In this document: in pieces, positions 1-8,862 of the stretch
Layout: every line of letters begins with the position of its first letter
Numbering within the stretch: the first letter of the stretch is position 1
DNA from: DASQPR01 sp963797605
GTDB taxonomy: Bacteria; Actinomycetota; Actinomycetes; Mycobacteriales; Micromonosporaceae
Assembly (NCBI GenBank): GCA_963797605.1
Contig: CAWCPX010000017.1
Coordinates: 620,001-684,000 of the forward strand
Direction: 5' to 3'
DNA length: 64,000 nt
Program-made: the position numbers and the translations under genes
Notes under the pieces: generated by a model
What the model was told of the DNA's origin: nothing
The model's input: only the letters and a program-made list of their open reading frames with translations
Databases searched by the model: none

Positions 1-434
1 GCGACGAGGCAGACGGCGCCGAGGATGCCGCCGAGCATGGCCCGCCTGGCGCCGGTGCGCGTGAGCACGAACGCGAACGCGGCCGCCGACACGACCGCCG
101 AGATGGCACCGAGCCATCGGGCGTTGATCACCGACATCACGGCCGGCGAGATCAGGCTGTAGCCGAATTGGTTCGTGCCGCCGTACCACCGTAGATCTAT
201 CGGTTTTCCGCCGAAGGCGCGGAAGAAATCGGTGCGGGCGACCTGCGCGCTGAGGTCGGTGCCCATCGGCGGGGCCAGCAGGAACGCGGCGGAGAGCACG
301 ACCGCGACCGCGACGGCGACCGTCACCGGCGACGTCAGCCACGCCCGGCCGGCGGTCGGGCTGGGCGCGTTGTCGGGGTCCAGGTCGCGCAGGTCGATAC
401 CGTCCAGTTCGGCTAAGCGGGAGGAGTCAGGCAT
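1..434 (-). CDS. Putative polytopic membrane protein, 5' part only
   Basis: The minus-strand frame opens with ATG at 434 and runs off the left edge, so only the first 144 or so residues are present. A short acidic N-terminus (MPDSSRLAELDG) is followed by a hydrophobic helix at about residues 35-53, an extracytoplasmic-looking stretch, and further hydrophobic helices near the edge. The start overlaps the glnE stop by 8 bases, which indicates translational coupling in the same operon. No family could be recognised. The function is unknown; the membrane location is inferred from hydrophobicity alone. Confidence 0.7.
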   Translation of the reverse strand, partial: MPDSSRLAELDGIDLRDLDPDNAPSPTAGRAWLTSPVTVAVAVAVVLSAAFLLAPPMGTDLSAQVARTDFFRAFGGKPIDLRWYGGTNQFGYSLISPAVMSVINARWLGAISAVVSAAAFAFVLTRTGARRAMLGGILGAVCLV

Positions 435-3400
435 CGAACGTCCGGTCGAAGGCCTGGCGCGCGTGGCGGGTCGTGCGCAGGTAGTCGTCGACGAACTCGC
501 CCGCGTCGGTGCCGCCGAGCACACGCACCACCCCCGCAAGTTCGATGCCGTGTCGCGGCAATTGGTCGGTCGGGCGCCCGCGCACCAGCATGAGCGCGTT
601 GCGCACCCGGCTCGCGGTCAGCCATGCGATCGACAGCGCGTCGGCGTCGATCTCGCTGATCAGATCGGCCTGCCGGGCCGCTTCGAGCGCGTCAAGGGTA
701 CGTGTCGTGCGCAAGCCCTCGATCTCGTACCCGTGGCGGAGTTGCAGGAGTTGCACCGCCCACTCGACGTCGCCGACGGCACCCCGGCCGAGCTTCGTGT
801 GCATGAGCGAGTCGGCGCCGCGTGGCAGCCGTTCGTTGTCGACGCGGGCCTTGATCCGCCGGATCTCGACGATCTGCTCCTGCGACAAGCCGCCGATCGG
901 GTAGCGGACCTCGTCGGCGAGCGCGAGGAAGCGAGTGCTCAGATCGGCGTCGCCGGCCACGTGACGAGCCCGGAGCAGCGCCTGCGACTCCCACACCTTC
1001 GACCAGCGCGCGTAGTAATGCCGGTAGGCGGCGAGGCTGCGGACGAGCGGACCCTGCCGACCCTCCGGCCGCAGGTCGGTGTCGACGATGAGCGGCGGAT
1101 CGGGCGCCGGGACGGACAGCACGCGGCGGACCTGTTCCGAGATCGCGTGAGCGGCGGCGCTGGCCACGTCCTCGGGTACGCCGTCCGGCGGGTCGTAGAC
1201 GAACAGCACGTCGGCGTCGGAGGCGTAGCTCATCTCGCGGCTGCCGAGGCGGCCCATGCCGATGATGGCGAACCGCATGCCGGGTGCGAGATCACCGGCC
1301 GCCGACATCGAGCTGTTCAGGATCGAGGCGAGCGTGGCGTCCGTGACGTCGGAGAGTGCCGTGCCGACCTGGCGTACGTCGGTGACGCCCACACCGAGCA
1401 TGTCGGCGCACGCGATCCGGAAGAGTTCCCGCCGGCGGAGGGCCCGGACAGCCGAACCGGCGGACGTGTTGCCGCTCGCCGCCGCCCCATTCGCAGCCGC
1501 GCCGGAGTGCCGAGCCGCGGCCGCGCCACCGTGGCGGGCCGCGGCGGCACCGAAGCCCGAACACAGTACGTCGACCGTGCGGGGCACGAGTTCCCGATCG
1601 TCGGCGAGCAGGCGGAGCGCTTCGGGGTCGCGGGTGAGCAGGTCGGTGGCGTAGCGGGAGCGGCCCAGCACCTCGGCGAGCCGCAGCGCGACCGGCCCTT
1701 CGTCGCGCAACAGGCGCAAATACCACGGCGTGGATCCGAGCGCCTCGGACACCTGCCGGTAGGCGAGCAGGCCGCGGTCGGGTTCGGGTTCGTCGGCGAA
1801 CTCGGACAGCAGCGCCGGCAGCAGCGTGTGCTGGATCGACGCGGTCCGGCTGACACCTCCGGTCAACGCCTGGATGTGCCGCAACGCCCCGGCCGGATCG
1901 GCGAACCCGAGCACTTCAAGCCGGCTCTGGGCCGCCTTCGGGGTGAGGCGGAGATCGTTGCTGGGCACTCGGGCGACCGCTTCGAGCAGCGGCCGGTAGA
2001 GCAGTTTCGCGTGCAGGCGGCGGACCTCGGCGCTGTGCCCGACCCAGTCGGACCGGAAGGCCGCCACCGCGTCGCGGTCGCCGGTCGCTCGGTAGCCAAG
2101 AGCCTGCGCGAGCCACCGCAGTGCGGCGAGGTCGTGTGGCGTGGCCGTGCTCGGCACCGTGTGGGTGCGCCGGAGCCGCTGGAGTTGCAGCCGGTGCTCG
2201 ACGACGCGCAGGAAGCGGTAGGCCCGCAGCAGGGCTTCGCCGTCGGCCCGGCCGACATATCCGCCGGCGGTCAGCGCTGACAGAGCCTCCAGTGTGGACG
2301 GTGACCGTAGCGTTTCGTCGGCACGGCCGTGGACGAGTTGCAGCAACTGGACAGCGAATTCGATGTCCCGGAGGCCGCCCGGACCGCGTTTGATCTCCCG
2401 GTCTAGTTCCTCGCGGGGCACCGCCTCGATGATGCGGCGCCGCATCGCGCGGATGTCCTCAACGGCTTCCGGGCGCTCGGCGGCGTGCCAGACGAGGTCG
2501 GCGAGACTGTCTCGCCAGAGGTTGCCGAGTGCCACGTCGCCGGCCGCGGGACGGGCCTTGAGCAGTGCTTGGAACTCCCAGGTGCGCGCGTATTTGCGGT
2601 AGTAGGCGAGGTGGCTGGCGAGGGTGCGGACGAGTGGGCCCCGGTTGCCCTCCGGCCGCAACGCGGCATCGACGGGCCACGCGACCTGGGCACAGATCTG
2701 CATCAGCTTGATCGCGATCGGTGTCGTCGCGGCCGGATCGTCGTCGTCGGCGCACACGAAGATGACGTCGACGTCGGAGACGTAGTTGAGTTCGTTGCCG
2801 CCGCATTTGCCCATCGCCACGATCGCGAGGCGTGTGTCGGCGCGACCCCCGGCCAGCCGAAACGCGGTCGCCATGGTGGTGTCGGCCAGGCGCGACAGGG
2901 CGGTCATGGTGTCGTCGACGTCGGCGGCGCCGGTCAGGTCGGCGGCCGCGATGCGGGTCAACTCCCGACGGTAGGCCAGGCGCAGCGTGGCCACATCGGT
3001 CGGTGGCATGTGGCCGTGGCCACCGTCGATCCGCAGCGCGCGCCACTGGTCGGGGTTCGCGACGAGGTGGTCGCCGATCGCGGACGACGCGCCGAGCACG
3101 GCGAGCAATCGCGCCCGCGTCGGCGCCTCGGCCCGCAGCGCGGCCATGAATTCGTGCGCCTCGTCGATGCGCTCGGTCGCCTCGTGCAGCCGGTGCAGTT
3201 GCAGCAGCGCCAGGTCGGGGTCCGCGGTCGCGGCCAGCGCGTCGAGGATCGCGTCGGCGCCGGGATCGGCCTCACCGCCCGCGCGGCGGGGCTGCTCGGG
3301 GCTGGCGACGATGTCGGGCCCCCACAGCCGCAGGCCGTCGGCGCCGAGCAGGTCGGCCGCCCGGGAGATGTCGGCGAAGCCGTAGCGCAGCAGCCGGGAC

Positions 3401-3492
3401 GATGAACGGGCCGACGACCTCTGCGCCGGCCCTGACGGCGCGTGCGCACCGGGCCCGGTGCCGAGTGTGTCGAGCATCGGGGTCTGTTCCAC
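427..3492 (-). CDS. glnE: Bifunctional glutamine synthetase adenylyltransferase/adenylyl-removing enzyme
   Basis: The 1,021-residue protein has the full GlnE layout, with two nucleotidyltransferase domains. The first (deadenylylation) carries GGNELNYVSDVDVIFV near residues 231-246. The second (adenylylation) carries GRLGSREMSYASDADVLFVYD-type sequence in the last third. Both keep the paired Asp residues that bind metal. GlnE attaches AMP to, or removes it from, a tyrosine of type I glutamine synthetase according to nitrogen status. A low-complexity Ala/Gly/His linker (about residues 690-725) separates the halves. The gene lies 6 bases after the amidotransferase-like gene and overlaps the membrane-protein gene, so it sits mid-operon. 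The frame is intact. Confidence 0.96.
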   Translation of the reverse strand: MEQTPMLDTLGTGPGAHAPSGPAQRSSARSSSRLLRYGFADISRAADLLGADGLRLWGPDIVASPEQPRRAGGEADPGADAILDALAATADPDLALLQLHRLHEATERIDEAHEFMAALRAEAPTRARLLAVLGASSAIGDHLVANPDQWRALRIDGGHGHMPPTDVATLRLAYRRELTRIAAADLTGAADVDDTMTALSRLADTTMATAFRLAGGRADTRLAIVAMGKCGGNELNYVSDVDVIFVCADDDDPAATTPIAIKLMQICAQVAWPVDAALRPEGNRGPLVRTLASHLAYYRKYARTWEFQALLKARPAAGDVALGNLWRDSLADLVWHAAERPEAVEDIRAMRRRIIEAVPREELDREIKRGPGGLRDIEFAVQLLQLVHGRADETLRSPSTLEALSALTAGGYVGRADGEALLRAYRFLRVVEHRLQLQRLRRTHTVPSTATPHDLAALRWLAQALGYRATGDRDAVAAFRSDWVGHSAEVRRLHAKLLYRPLLEAVARVPSNDLRLTPKAAQSRLEVLGFADPAGALRHIQALTGGVSRTASIQHTLLPALLSEFADEPEPDRGLLAYRQVSEALGSTPWYLRLLRDEGPVALRLAEVLGRSRYATDLLTRDPEALRLLADDRELVPRTVDVLCSGFGAAAARHGGAAAARHSGAAANGAAASGNTSAGSAVRALRRRELFRIACADMLGVGVTDVRQVGTALSDVTDATLASILNSSMSAAGDLAPGMRFAIIGMGRLGSREMSYASDADVLFVYDPPDGVPEDVASAAAHAISEQVRRVLSVPAPDPPLIVDTDLRPEGRQGPLVRSLAAYRHYYARWSKVWESQALLRARHVAGDADLSTRFLALADEVRYPIGGLSQEQIVEIRRIKARVDNERLPRGADSLMHTKLGRGAVGDVEWAVQLLQLRHGYEIEGLRTTRTLDALEAARQADLISEIDADALSIAWLTASRVRNALMLVRGRPTDQLPRHGIELAGVVRVLGGTDAGEFVDDYLRTTRHARQAFDRTFDA

Positions 3493-3498
3493 AGGGAG

Positions 3499-4239
3499 TC
3501 AGTGTCCCAGGAGTGGGAGCGTTCGCAGTGGAGACGTGGCCAATTCGCCGCGAGCCACGGCCGCGAATCGTTGCGCGAACGGCTGCCACACGTCTTCGAG
3601 GTCGTCGAGCGCGACCGCGAACTCGTCGAGCACGATGCTTGCCTCGTCGTCGGGCAGGTCGCTCGTGCGCAGCCAGCCCGCGACCATGTCGACGTCGCAT
3701 TCGATGTGGAATTGCGTGCCCCAGGCGCGTTCACCGATGCGGAAGGCCTGTACCGGGTATTTCGTCGAGGCGGCGAGCAGCACGGCGCCGTGCGGAAGCT
3801 CGGTGATCTCGTCTTGGTGCCACTGCATCACATCGGGCACGAAGGGCACGAACTGCCAGGTCGGGTCCTGTTCGGCGACGTCGCGACGGGCTACCAGCTT
3901 GGCTCCGAACTCCGGGCCGGCGGCACTGCGTTCGACCGTGCCGCCGTGCGCGGTGGCCAGAAATTGGGCGCCGGCGCCGATCGCGAGCGTGGCGACGTGG
4001 TGGCGGACAGCCTTGCGCAGGAGGCTTTCCAGCTCGGCGGACCATGGGGCGTCGGCGTTGCCCTCCACGCCCAGCACGACCAACGCGCCGTAACCGTCGA
4101 GATTGTCCGGAAGCGCGTCGCCCGCGTGCGGACGGCAGACCGTCAAGATGAGCCCCGCCTCGGTCAGCCAGTCGCCGAGTCGCCGCACATCATCGGTCGG
4201 ATCGTGCTCGATTACCAAAGCCGTTACGTCAGTGCCCAC
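3499..4239 (-). CDS. Class I glutamine amidotransferase-like protein lacking the nucleophile cysteine
   Basis: The protein of about 246 residues has the class I GATase fold pattern: an N-terminal strand (VTALVIEHD), the nucleophile-elbow region, and the C-terminal TQFHIE motif that supplies His and Glu. At the elbow the usual GICLGAQ is replaced by AIGAGAQ, so glycine sits where the catalytic cysteine should be. Ammonia release from glutamine is therefore unlikely; a binding or regulatory role is inferred. I chose GTG at 4239 because the family's first strand begins there and a TAGCCT -10-like box lies 7 bases upstream (leaderless mRNA). An ATG at 4284 would add 15 residues. The gene leads the glnE operon. 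Confidence 0.75.
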   Translation of the reverse strand: MGTDVTALVIEHDPTDDVRRLGDWLTEAGLILTVCRPHAGDALPDNLDGYGALVVLGVEGNADAPWSAELESLLRKAVRHHVATLAIGAGAQFLATAHGGTVERSAAGPEFGAKLVARRDVAEQDPTWQFVPFVPDVMQWHQDEITELPHGAVLLAASTKYPVQAFRIGERAWGTQFHIECDVDMVAGWLRTSDLPDDEASIVLDEFAVALDDLEDVWQPFAQRFAAVARGELATSPLRTLPLLGH

Positions 4240-4261
4240 GCGTACGAGGCTACCAACGATC

Positions 4262-4328
4262 GACTCCAAGGATTTGCTTGACATCTACGTACCGTTTGCG
4301 TGATCATTCCAAGCATGTCCTTGGAATC
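4262..4328. promoter_or_regulatory. Inverted repeat spanning a divergent promoter (candidate ArsR operator)
   Basis: A 19-base arm at 4262-4280 is repeated inverted at 4310-4328 with 16 of 19 positions matching (core CCAAGGA..TGCTTG). The arms bracket the -35/-10 region of the ArsR-MFS operon and lie between divergent genes. This is the expected place for an autoregulatory operator. Assignment to the ArsR product is inference. Confidence 0.5.
4278..4306 (+). promoter_or_regulatory. Promoter of the ArsR-MFS operon
   Basis: A perfect TTGACA -35 box (4278-4283) is followed after 17 bases by TGATCA (4301-4306) as a weak -10 box. Transcription would begin almost at the ATG at 4315, giving a nearly leaderless message as is common in actinobacteria. 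Confidence 0.45.
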
Positions 4329-4950
4329 GGCCGGAGAACCGGCGCCGACATCAACGGAGACCTCGGCGCTGCCACCGCCGATGCTCGACGATCCGGTCGC
4401 GATCCGGGCGCTCGCCCATCCGATCCGGCTCAAGCTCTTCGACCTCGTCGGTCGAGAAGGGCCGATCACGTCCGCCGACGCGGCCCGTGACCTCGGCATC
4501 AGCCAGGCGCTCACGTCGCACCACATGCACCAACTGGCGAAATACGGCTATGTCGAACCCGCCCCGGCTCCCGACCAACGGGCTCGGCCGTGGCAGGTCA
4601 CGCACACGTCGTGGGGGTTCTCCCGCACCGGCAACGACCCCGAGATCGGCGAGGCCGCCGAGGTTCTGGAGCAGATGGTCGCGGAGACCGCGGTCGGGCG
4701 GCTGCTCGATTGGCATCAGCGGCGCGACGCGTGGACCGAGCCGTGGCGCTCCCGATCCGGCGTCTGGCAGAGCCTGATCTACCTCACCGAGGACGAGTTC
4801 GTGGAGTTCAGCGAGGCGTTCGAGGCCCTGCTGACGCCCCTGGTCGAGCGGCGGCGCCTCGGCGACGTGTCGGCCCGGCCGGCGGGCGCGATGCCGGTCA
4901 GCGTGACCCTCACGACGGTCCCGCTCGAACCGACGCAGTCCGGTGGCTGA
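4315..4950 (+). CDS. ArsR-family winged helix-turn-helix regulator
   Basis: The 211-residue protein has an N-terminal ArsR-type winged helix (about residues 23-90): the family signature ALAHPIRLKLFDLV, then a helix-turn-helix containing ADAARDLGISQALTSHHMHQL. The C-terminal 110 residues are acidic and helical and may bind ligand. ATG at 4315 is preferred over GTG at 4300 because the promoter boxes leave no room for the earlier start. The stop overlaps the start of the MFS gene by 8 bases, so the two are co-translated. The usual inference for this pairing is a repressor of an exporter gene; the inducer is unknown. Confidence 0.85.
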   Translation: MSLESAGEPAPTSTETSALPPPMLDDPVAIRALAHPIRLKLFDLVGREGPITSADAARDLGISQALTSHHMHQLAKYGYVEPAPAPDQRARPWQVTHTSWGFSRTGNDPEIGEAAEVLEQMVAETAVGRLLDWHQRRDAWTEPWRSRSGVWQSLIYLTEDEFVEFSEAFEALLTPLVERRRLGDVSARPAGAMPVSVTLTTVPLEPTQSGG

Positions 4951-6223
4951 CGCGACGGGCCCGGCGCGCGGCCGGCTCTGGGCACTCGTCGCCGGCAACC
5001 GCGACTACCGGCTGCTGCTGTCGGCCGGTCTCATCTCCCTCACCGGTGACGCGATCATGCTGGTCGGCCTCACCTTCCTGGTCTACGCGAAGACCGGCTC
5101 GACGGTCGCCTCCGGCATCACGTTGCTAACCGCGCTGCTGCCGCAGATCGCGTTCGGCTCGCTGGCCGGCGTATTCGTCGACCGCTGGGACCGGCGGCGC
5201 ACGATGATCACCACGAACCTCCTGCTCGCGGCCGGGTTGGCGCCGCTGCTGGCCGTCCATCGCGCGGATCAGATCTGGATCATCTATCTCGTCTCCGTCT
5301 GGGAGAGCACGGTCGCGCTGCTGTTCGCACCGGCCGAGGCCGCGTTCGTGCCGGCCGTGGTGCCCGACGCCGATCTCGTCGCCGCCAACGGGCTCAACGC
5401 GCAGAACCGGGACATCGCGCGGCTCATCGGCTCGGCCGCGGGCGGCGTGATCGCGACGCTCGGCGGGTTCGGGCTGATCGCGATGGTCGACGCCGCCACG
5501 TTCGTCGTTGCCGCGGTGCTTGTGACGAGCATCAAGCACAGGGTGGTACGCGCACCGGAACCACCCCACGACGAGCCCACCCGCCCGAACATGGGCCGCG
5601 AGTGGGCGGACGGGCTCCGGGTCGTCTCCGGCACGCCGATGCTGCGCACGATCCTCTGGTGCTTCGCGGTGCTCGGCGTCGGCGAGGGCGTATTCGGCAC
5701 ATTGATCGCGCCGTGGGTGCATGACGTGCTGCATCAGGGCGGTGGCGCGTTCGGCCTGATCCTCTCGGTGCAGGCGATCGGCGGCATCGTGGGCGGGCTG
5801 ACGACGGCCGCTATCGGGCATCGGTTCGCGGCGACCGCGCTGCTCGGATGGGGCCTGGTCGCGTTCGGAGCGATCGATTTCGCCCTCTTCGCGTACGCGC
5901 TGGTCCGCCCGGTCCTCTGGCCGGCATTCGTGCTCATGATTCTCGTCGGCACGCCGGTCGCCGTGGCCCACGCGGGCGCGATGACGCTCCTGCAGCGGCA
6001 CACCGTCGACGCGAGCCGGGGCCGTGCGATCGCTTCGATCTTCGCGGTGATGAGCCTCGGCATGGTGATCGGCGTCGGGCTCGCGGCCACGACACCCCGA
6101 TGGTTCGGCATCGTGCCGGTGCTCGCGCTCGCGCAGGGTGTCGGTCCGGCGCTGGCCGGTCTGCTGATGTTGACGCGTTCGGCCCGACAGAGGACCGATG
6201 ATCGCGAGGCGGTGCCGGCGTGA
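4943..6223 (+). CDS. MFS drug-efflux-type transporter
   Basis: The 426-residue protein is predicted to have 12 membrane helices. The loop between helices 2 and 3 contains GVFVDRWDRRRTM, the MFS motif A variant of the MFS_3/macrolide-efflux group. It starts with GTG inside the ArsR stop (GTGGCTGA), indicating coupled translation. The inferred role is proton-driven export of a toxic compound sensed by the upstream ArsR protein; the substrate cannot be deduced. The frame is intact and the length is normal for the family. Confidence 0.88.
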   Translation: MADATGPARGRLWALVAGNRDYRLLLSAGLISLTGDAIMLVGLTFLVYAKTGSTVASGITLLTALLPQIAFGSLAGVFVDRWDRRRTMITTNLLLAAGLAPLLAVHRADQIWIIYLVSVWESTVALLFAPAEAAFVPAVVPDADLVAANGLNAQNRDIARLIGSAAGGVIATLGGFGLIAMVDAATFVVAAVLVTSIKHRVVRAPEPPHDEPTRPNMGREWADGLRVVSGTPMLRTILWCFAVLGVGEGVFGTLIAPWVHDVLHQGGGAFGLILSVQAIGGIVGGLTTAAIGHRFAATALLGWGLVAFGAIDFALFAYALVRPVLWPAFVLMILVGTPVAVAHAGAMTLLQRHTVDASRGRAIASIFAVMSLGMVIGVGLAATTPRWFGIVPVLALAQGVGPALAGLLMLTRSARQRTDDREAVPA

Positions 6224-6265
6224 GGCCGACCGGCCGGTTCCGCCGGCATCGGTAGGATCGCCAGC

Positions 6266-7189
6266 GTGCCCGAGCCCGTACGCCCTCCCGTGCTGCGTCC
6301 CGGTGACGCCGTCATGCTCGTCTCCCCCTCCGGTCCGGCGAATACCGAACGTCTCGCGCTCGGCATCGACATGCTGAAGAGCTGGGGTCTGCGGCCCGTG
6401 ATCGCGCCCGGTGCCACCGAACAGCAGGGCTACCTGGCCGGGTCCGACGACGTACGGCTCGCGGGCCTCAACACGGCCCTCCGCGATCCGGAGATCCGAG
6501 GCGTCATCTGCATCCGCGGCGGGTACGGTGCGCAGCGGATCGTCGACGGTCTCGATATCGCGGCCGTCCGCGCCGATCCGAAGGTGCTAGCCGGCTTCTC
6601 CGACATCACGGCGCTGCAACTGGCGCTGTGGGTCCACGCGGGCGTGGCAGGGGTCCACGGTCCGATGGTCGCGTGGAACGCCGAGCGCACCGGCGACATT
6701 TCGGCCGCCTCGCTGCGCTCGGCTCTGATGTCCACCGACGATGTGGTGCTCACCACGCGGCCCGAGGAGGAGACCGGACCGTTGCGGGTCGGCGGCGCCG
6801 TGGCCGGCACCCTGATCGGCGGCAACCTCTGCCTGATCGCGGCGACCGTCGGCACCTCGGACATGCCCGACCTCACCGGGGCGATCTTGCTGCTCGAAGA
6901 GGTGGACGAGCCGCCGTACAAGGTCGACCGGATGCTCACGCACCTGCGACGGAGCGGCGCCCTGGCCGGAGTCGCCGGCGTGGCGGTCGGCCAGTTCACC
7001 GGCTGCACCGACGGCTGGAAGATCCCGATCGCGGACGTCCTGCTCGAACGGCTGGGCGACCTGGGCGTACCGATTCTCGGCGGACTGCCGATCGGCCACG
7101 GGCAGGAACAGTTGACGGTGCCGGTGGGCACGCCCGCGGTGCTCGACGCGGCGGCCGGCACCCTGACCGTGACCGCCGCCGTCAGCTGA
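6266..7189 (+). CDS. LD-carboxypeptidase (peptidase family S66, LdcA/MccF-like)
   Basis: The 307-residue protein matches S66 in length and order of motifs: an N-terminal PGDAVMLVSPSGP strand, IRGGYGAQRI, then AGFSDITALQ with the presumed nucleophile Ser112, LLLEEVDEPPYKVDRM with the likely acidic residue, and LPIGHGQEQ with the probable catalytic His near residue 276. S66 enzymes remove the terminal D-alanine from LD-tetrapeptides in peptidoglycan recycling, or cleave peptide-nucleotide antibiotics such as microcin C. No signal peptide is seen, so it acts in the cytosol. It starts with GTG 42 bases after the MFS gene. Recycling versus immunity cannot be separated here. Confidence 0.9.
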   Translation: MPEPVRPPVLRPGDAVMLVSPSGPANTERLALGIDMLKSWGLRPVIAPGATEQQGYLAGSDDVRLAGLNTALRDPEIRGVICIRGGYGAQRIVDGLDIAAVRADPKVLAGFSDITALQLALWVHAGVAGVHGPMVAWNAERTGDISAASLRSALMSTDDVVLTTRPEEETGPLRVGGAVAGTLIGGNLCLIAATVGTSDMPDLTGAILLLEEVDEPPYKVDRMLTHLRRSGALAGVAGVAVGQFTGCTDGWKIPIADVLLERLGDLGVPILGGLPIGHGQEQLTVPVGTPAVLDAAAGTLTVTAAVS

Positions 7190-7401
7190 ATCACGATCCT
7201 TCCCACATACTGGGCGGTTTGCCGGAGAATCCCTGGTCACGGAAGGTGATTGTTTCGCCCGGATCAGCACTCCGGAGCGTGCCGGCGCGCGCCTGGTGCG
7301 AGCACGCAGAAGTCACGCTCGGTGTTCGGAGTAACGACGGAGCGTTGACTACTGACCGGTAGATATGGGCATTTTTCATATCGCAGCCGTATTCTTCGGA
7401 C

Positions 7402-8304
7402 ATGCAAACCCACGCCGCACTGCTCAGTGCCGCCACGGCCGGAGCCATCGCCCTCTTCGGAGTCGGCGTGGCTGTGCTCGGCCCCGCGGCTGTCCATTTC
7501 GGCGGCTCGGCCGCCTCCCCCACCAAGACCGTCCCCCCGGCCATGGCCCCCTCCCCCAGCACCAGCCGTCACGCCGACGCTGCGACCGCGATCGCCGCCA
7601 TCGCCCCCGCGCCGACCGGCACCAGTCAGCCCACCGGCAGCGGCACGCTCACCGGGCCGAACCTGTCCGCCGCGTCGACGATGATCTCGGCGCTCACCAA
7701 CACCAGCCACGACGTGACGATGAAGACGAGCACGTCGATGGTGCGCGGTTCGGTCAACCCGGCCGACGGCACCGCGCACGCCGTCGCGACGAGCAGCGGC
7801 CTGGAGATCTCCGAGGTCGTGGCACGTGGCAAGGTTTTCGTGGAGGCGAACCTCGGCAGCGACCTCAACAAGGAGGTCGGCATCAAGCCAGGCACCTGGA
7901 TGCATCTGAACACGGCACAGATCTCGTCCGACAACGAACTCCTCGTGCAGCCCGACGGCTCCGACCCGGTCGACATGCCGGGCATCATGACCGCCGTCAC
8001 CTCGATCCATCAGGTCGACGCGACCCATCTCGCCGGCACGCTGGACTTCACCCGGATCACCGGGCACACGCGGCCCGATCCCGACGAGGTGAAGAAGGCC
8101 GGCGCCGCCGCGAAGAAGGTGCCGTTCACGATCACGGCGGACGCGCTCGGCCGGGTCACGAACTTCCATGTCAACGCGAACGCGTTCGACCCGATCCTGT
8201 CGGTCGACGTCACCTACTCGCACTACGGCTCGGGTGCGGCCGTCGCCACGCCGCCGGCATCCGTCCCGGCGCCGCAAAATGTTTACAGTCTGTTCAATAA
8301 CTGA
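7402..8304 (+). CDS. Secreted or membrane-anchored protein, LppX/LprG-like layout
   Basis: The 300-residue product has an N-terminal hydrophobic segment (about residues 7-30), then a long Pro/Ser/Thr/Ala linker to about residue 85, then a roughly 200-residue domain of alternating polar strands. There is no lipobox cysteine, so it is probably secreted or N-terminally anchored rather than a lipoprotein. The folded part, with a paired Gly-Thr-Trp-Met motif and a closing FDPILSVDVTYSHYG strand, recalls the beta-sheet domain of actinobacterial LppX/LprAFG proteins, which carry lipids. That relation is inferred from pattern only. The ORF is intact. Confidence 0.7.
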   Translation: MQTHAALLSAATAGAIALFGVGVAVLGPAAVHFGGSAASPTKTVPPAMAPSPSTSRHADAATAIAAIAPAPTGTSQPTGSGTLTGPNLSAASTMISALTNTSHDVTMKTSTSMVRGSVNPADGTAHAVATSSGLEISEVVARGKVFVEANLGSDLNKEVGIKPGTWMHLNTAQISSDNELLVQPDGSDPVDMPGIMTAVTSIHQVDATHLAGTLDFTRITGHTRPDPDEVKKAGAAAKKVPFTITADALGRVTNFHVNANAFDPILSVDVTYSHYGSGAAVATPPASVPAPQNVYSLFNN

Positions 8305-8321
8305 CCGCTAGGCTGGCGAGC

Positions 8322-8855
8322 ATGTCGGTCGCCTGGGGACCCCTGATCACGGGTCAACTCGAGTACTACTGGGACGTGCACCTGAAGCCGAGGCTGCACG
8401 GGCTGACCGACGACGAATACTTCTGGGAGCCGGTGCTGGGCTGCTGGAACGTGCGTCAGACGGAAGACGGCGTCTTCGTGATGGAAGACGCGTTTCCGGC
8501 GCCGGAGCCACCGCCGGTCACCACGATCGCGTGGCGCATGGCTCACATCGCCGTCGGATGCTTCGCCGATCGCGCCACGCAGTTCTTCGACGTGCCCGAC
8601 GACGGCGACACGATCCCCGGCACCGCGAAAGACGCCGTCGCGTTTCTCGACGAGACCTATCACCGGTGGTTCGACCGCATCGCCGCCCTCGACCTGGCGC
8701 AGTTGGCCACGCCGCTCGGCCCGAACGGTGGCCCCTACGCGGACGAGCCGATGGCCGCGATGATCGTGCACATCAACCGTGAGGTCATCCACCACGGCGC
8801 CGAGATCGGCGTGCTGCGTGACCTCTATCGCGACGGCGCCTCGTCCGCGCTGTGA
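8322..8855 (+). CDS. DinB-superfamily protein
   Basis: The 177-residue protein looks like a four-helix-bundle DinB-type protein. It opens with a helix holding LEYYWDVHLKPRLHGLTDDEY, then has WRMAHIAVG and, near the end, VIHHGAEIGVLRDLY, the spaced histidines that bind a metal in DinB/YfiT proteins. In actinobacteria such proteins include thiol-dependent transferases that use mycothiol, but the substrate here is not deducible. The ATG lies 17 bases after the previous stop, so the two may be co-transcribed. It converges with glnA2, whose stop is 8 bases away. Confidence 0.8.
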   Translation: MSVAWGPLITGQLEYYWDVHLKPRLHGLTDDEYFWEPVLGCWNVRQTEDGVFVMEDAFPAPEPPPVTTIAWRMAHIAVGCFADRATQFFDVPDDGDTIPGTAKDAVAFLDETYHRWFDRIAALDLAQLATPLGPNGGPYADEPMAAMIVHINREVIHHGAEIGVLRDLYRDGASSAL

Positions 8856-8862
8856 CCGGCTG

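Noticed and set aside
175..2280. A 701-codon plus-strand open frame antisense to glnE
   Set aside because: Its protein is low-complexity and Arg/Gly/Val-rich with no family pattern. It mirrors the codon bias of glnE on the other strand, a common effect in very GC-rich DNA.
6266..7189. Microcin C immunity protein (MccF)
   Set aside because: The S66 fold fits, but no peptide-nucleotide biosynthesis genes are nearby; peptidoglycan recycling is the plainer reading.
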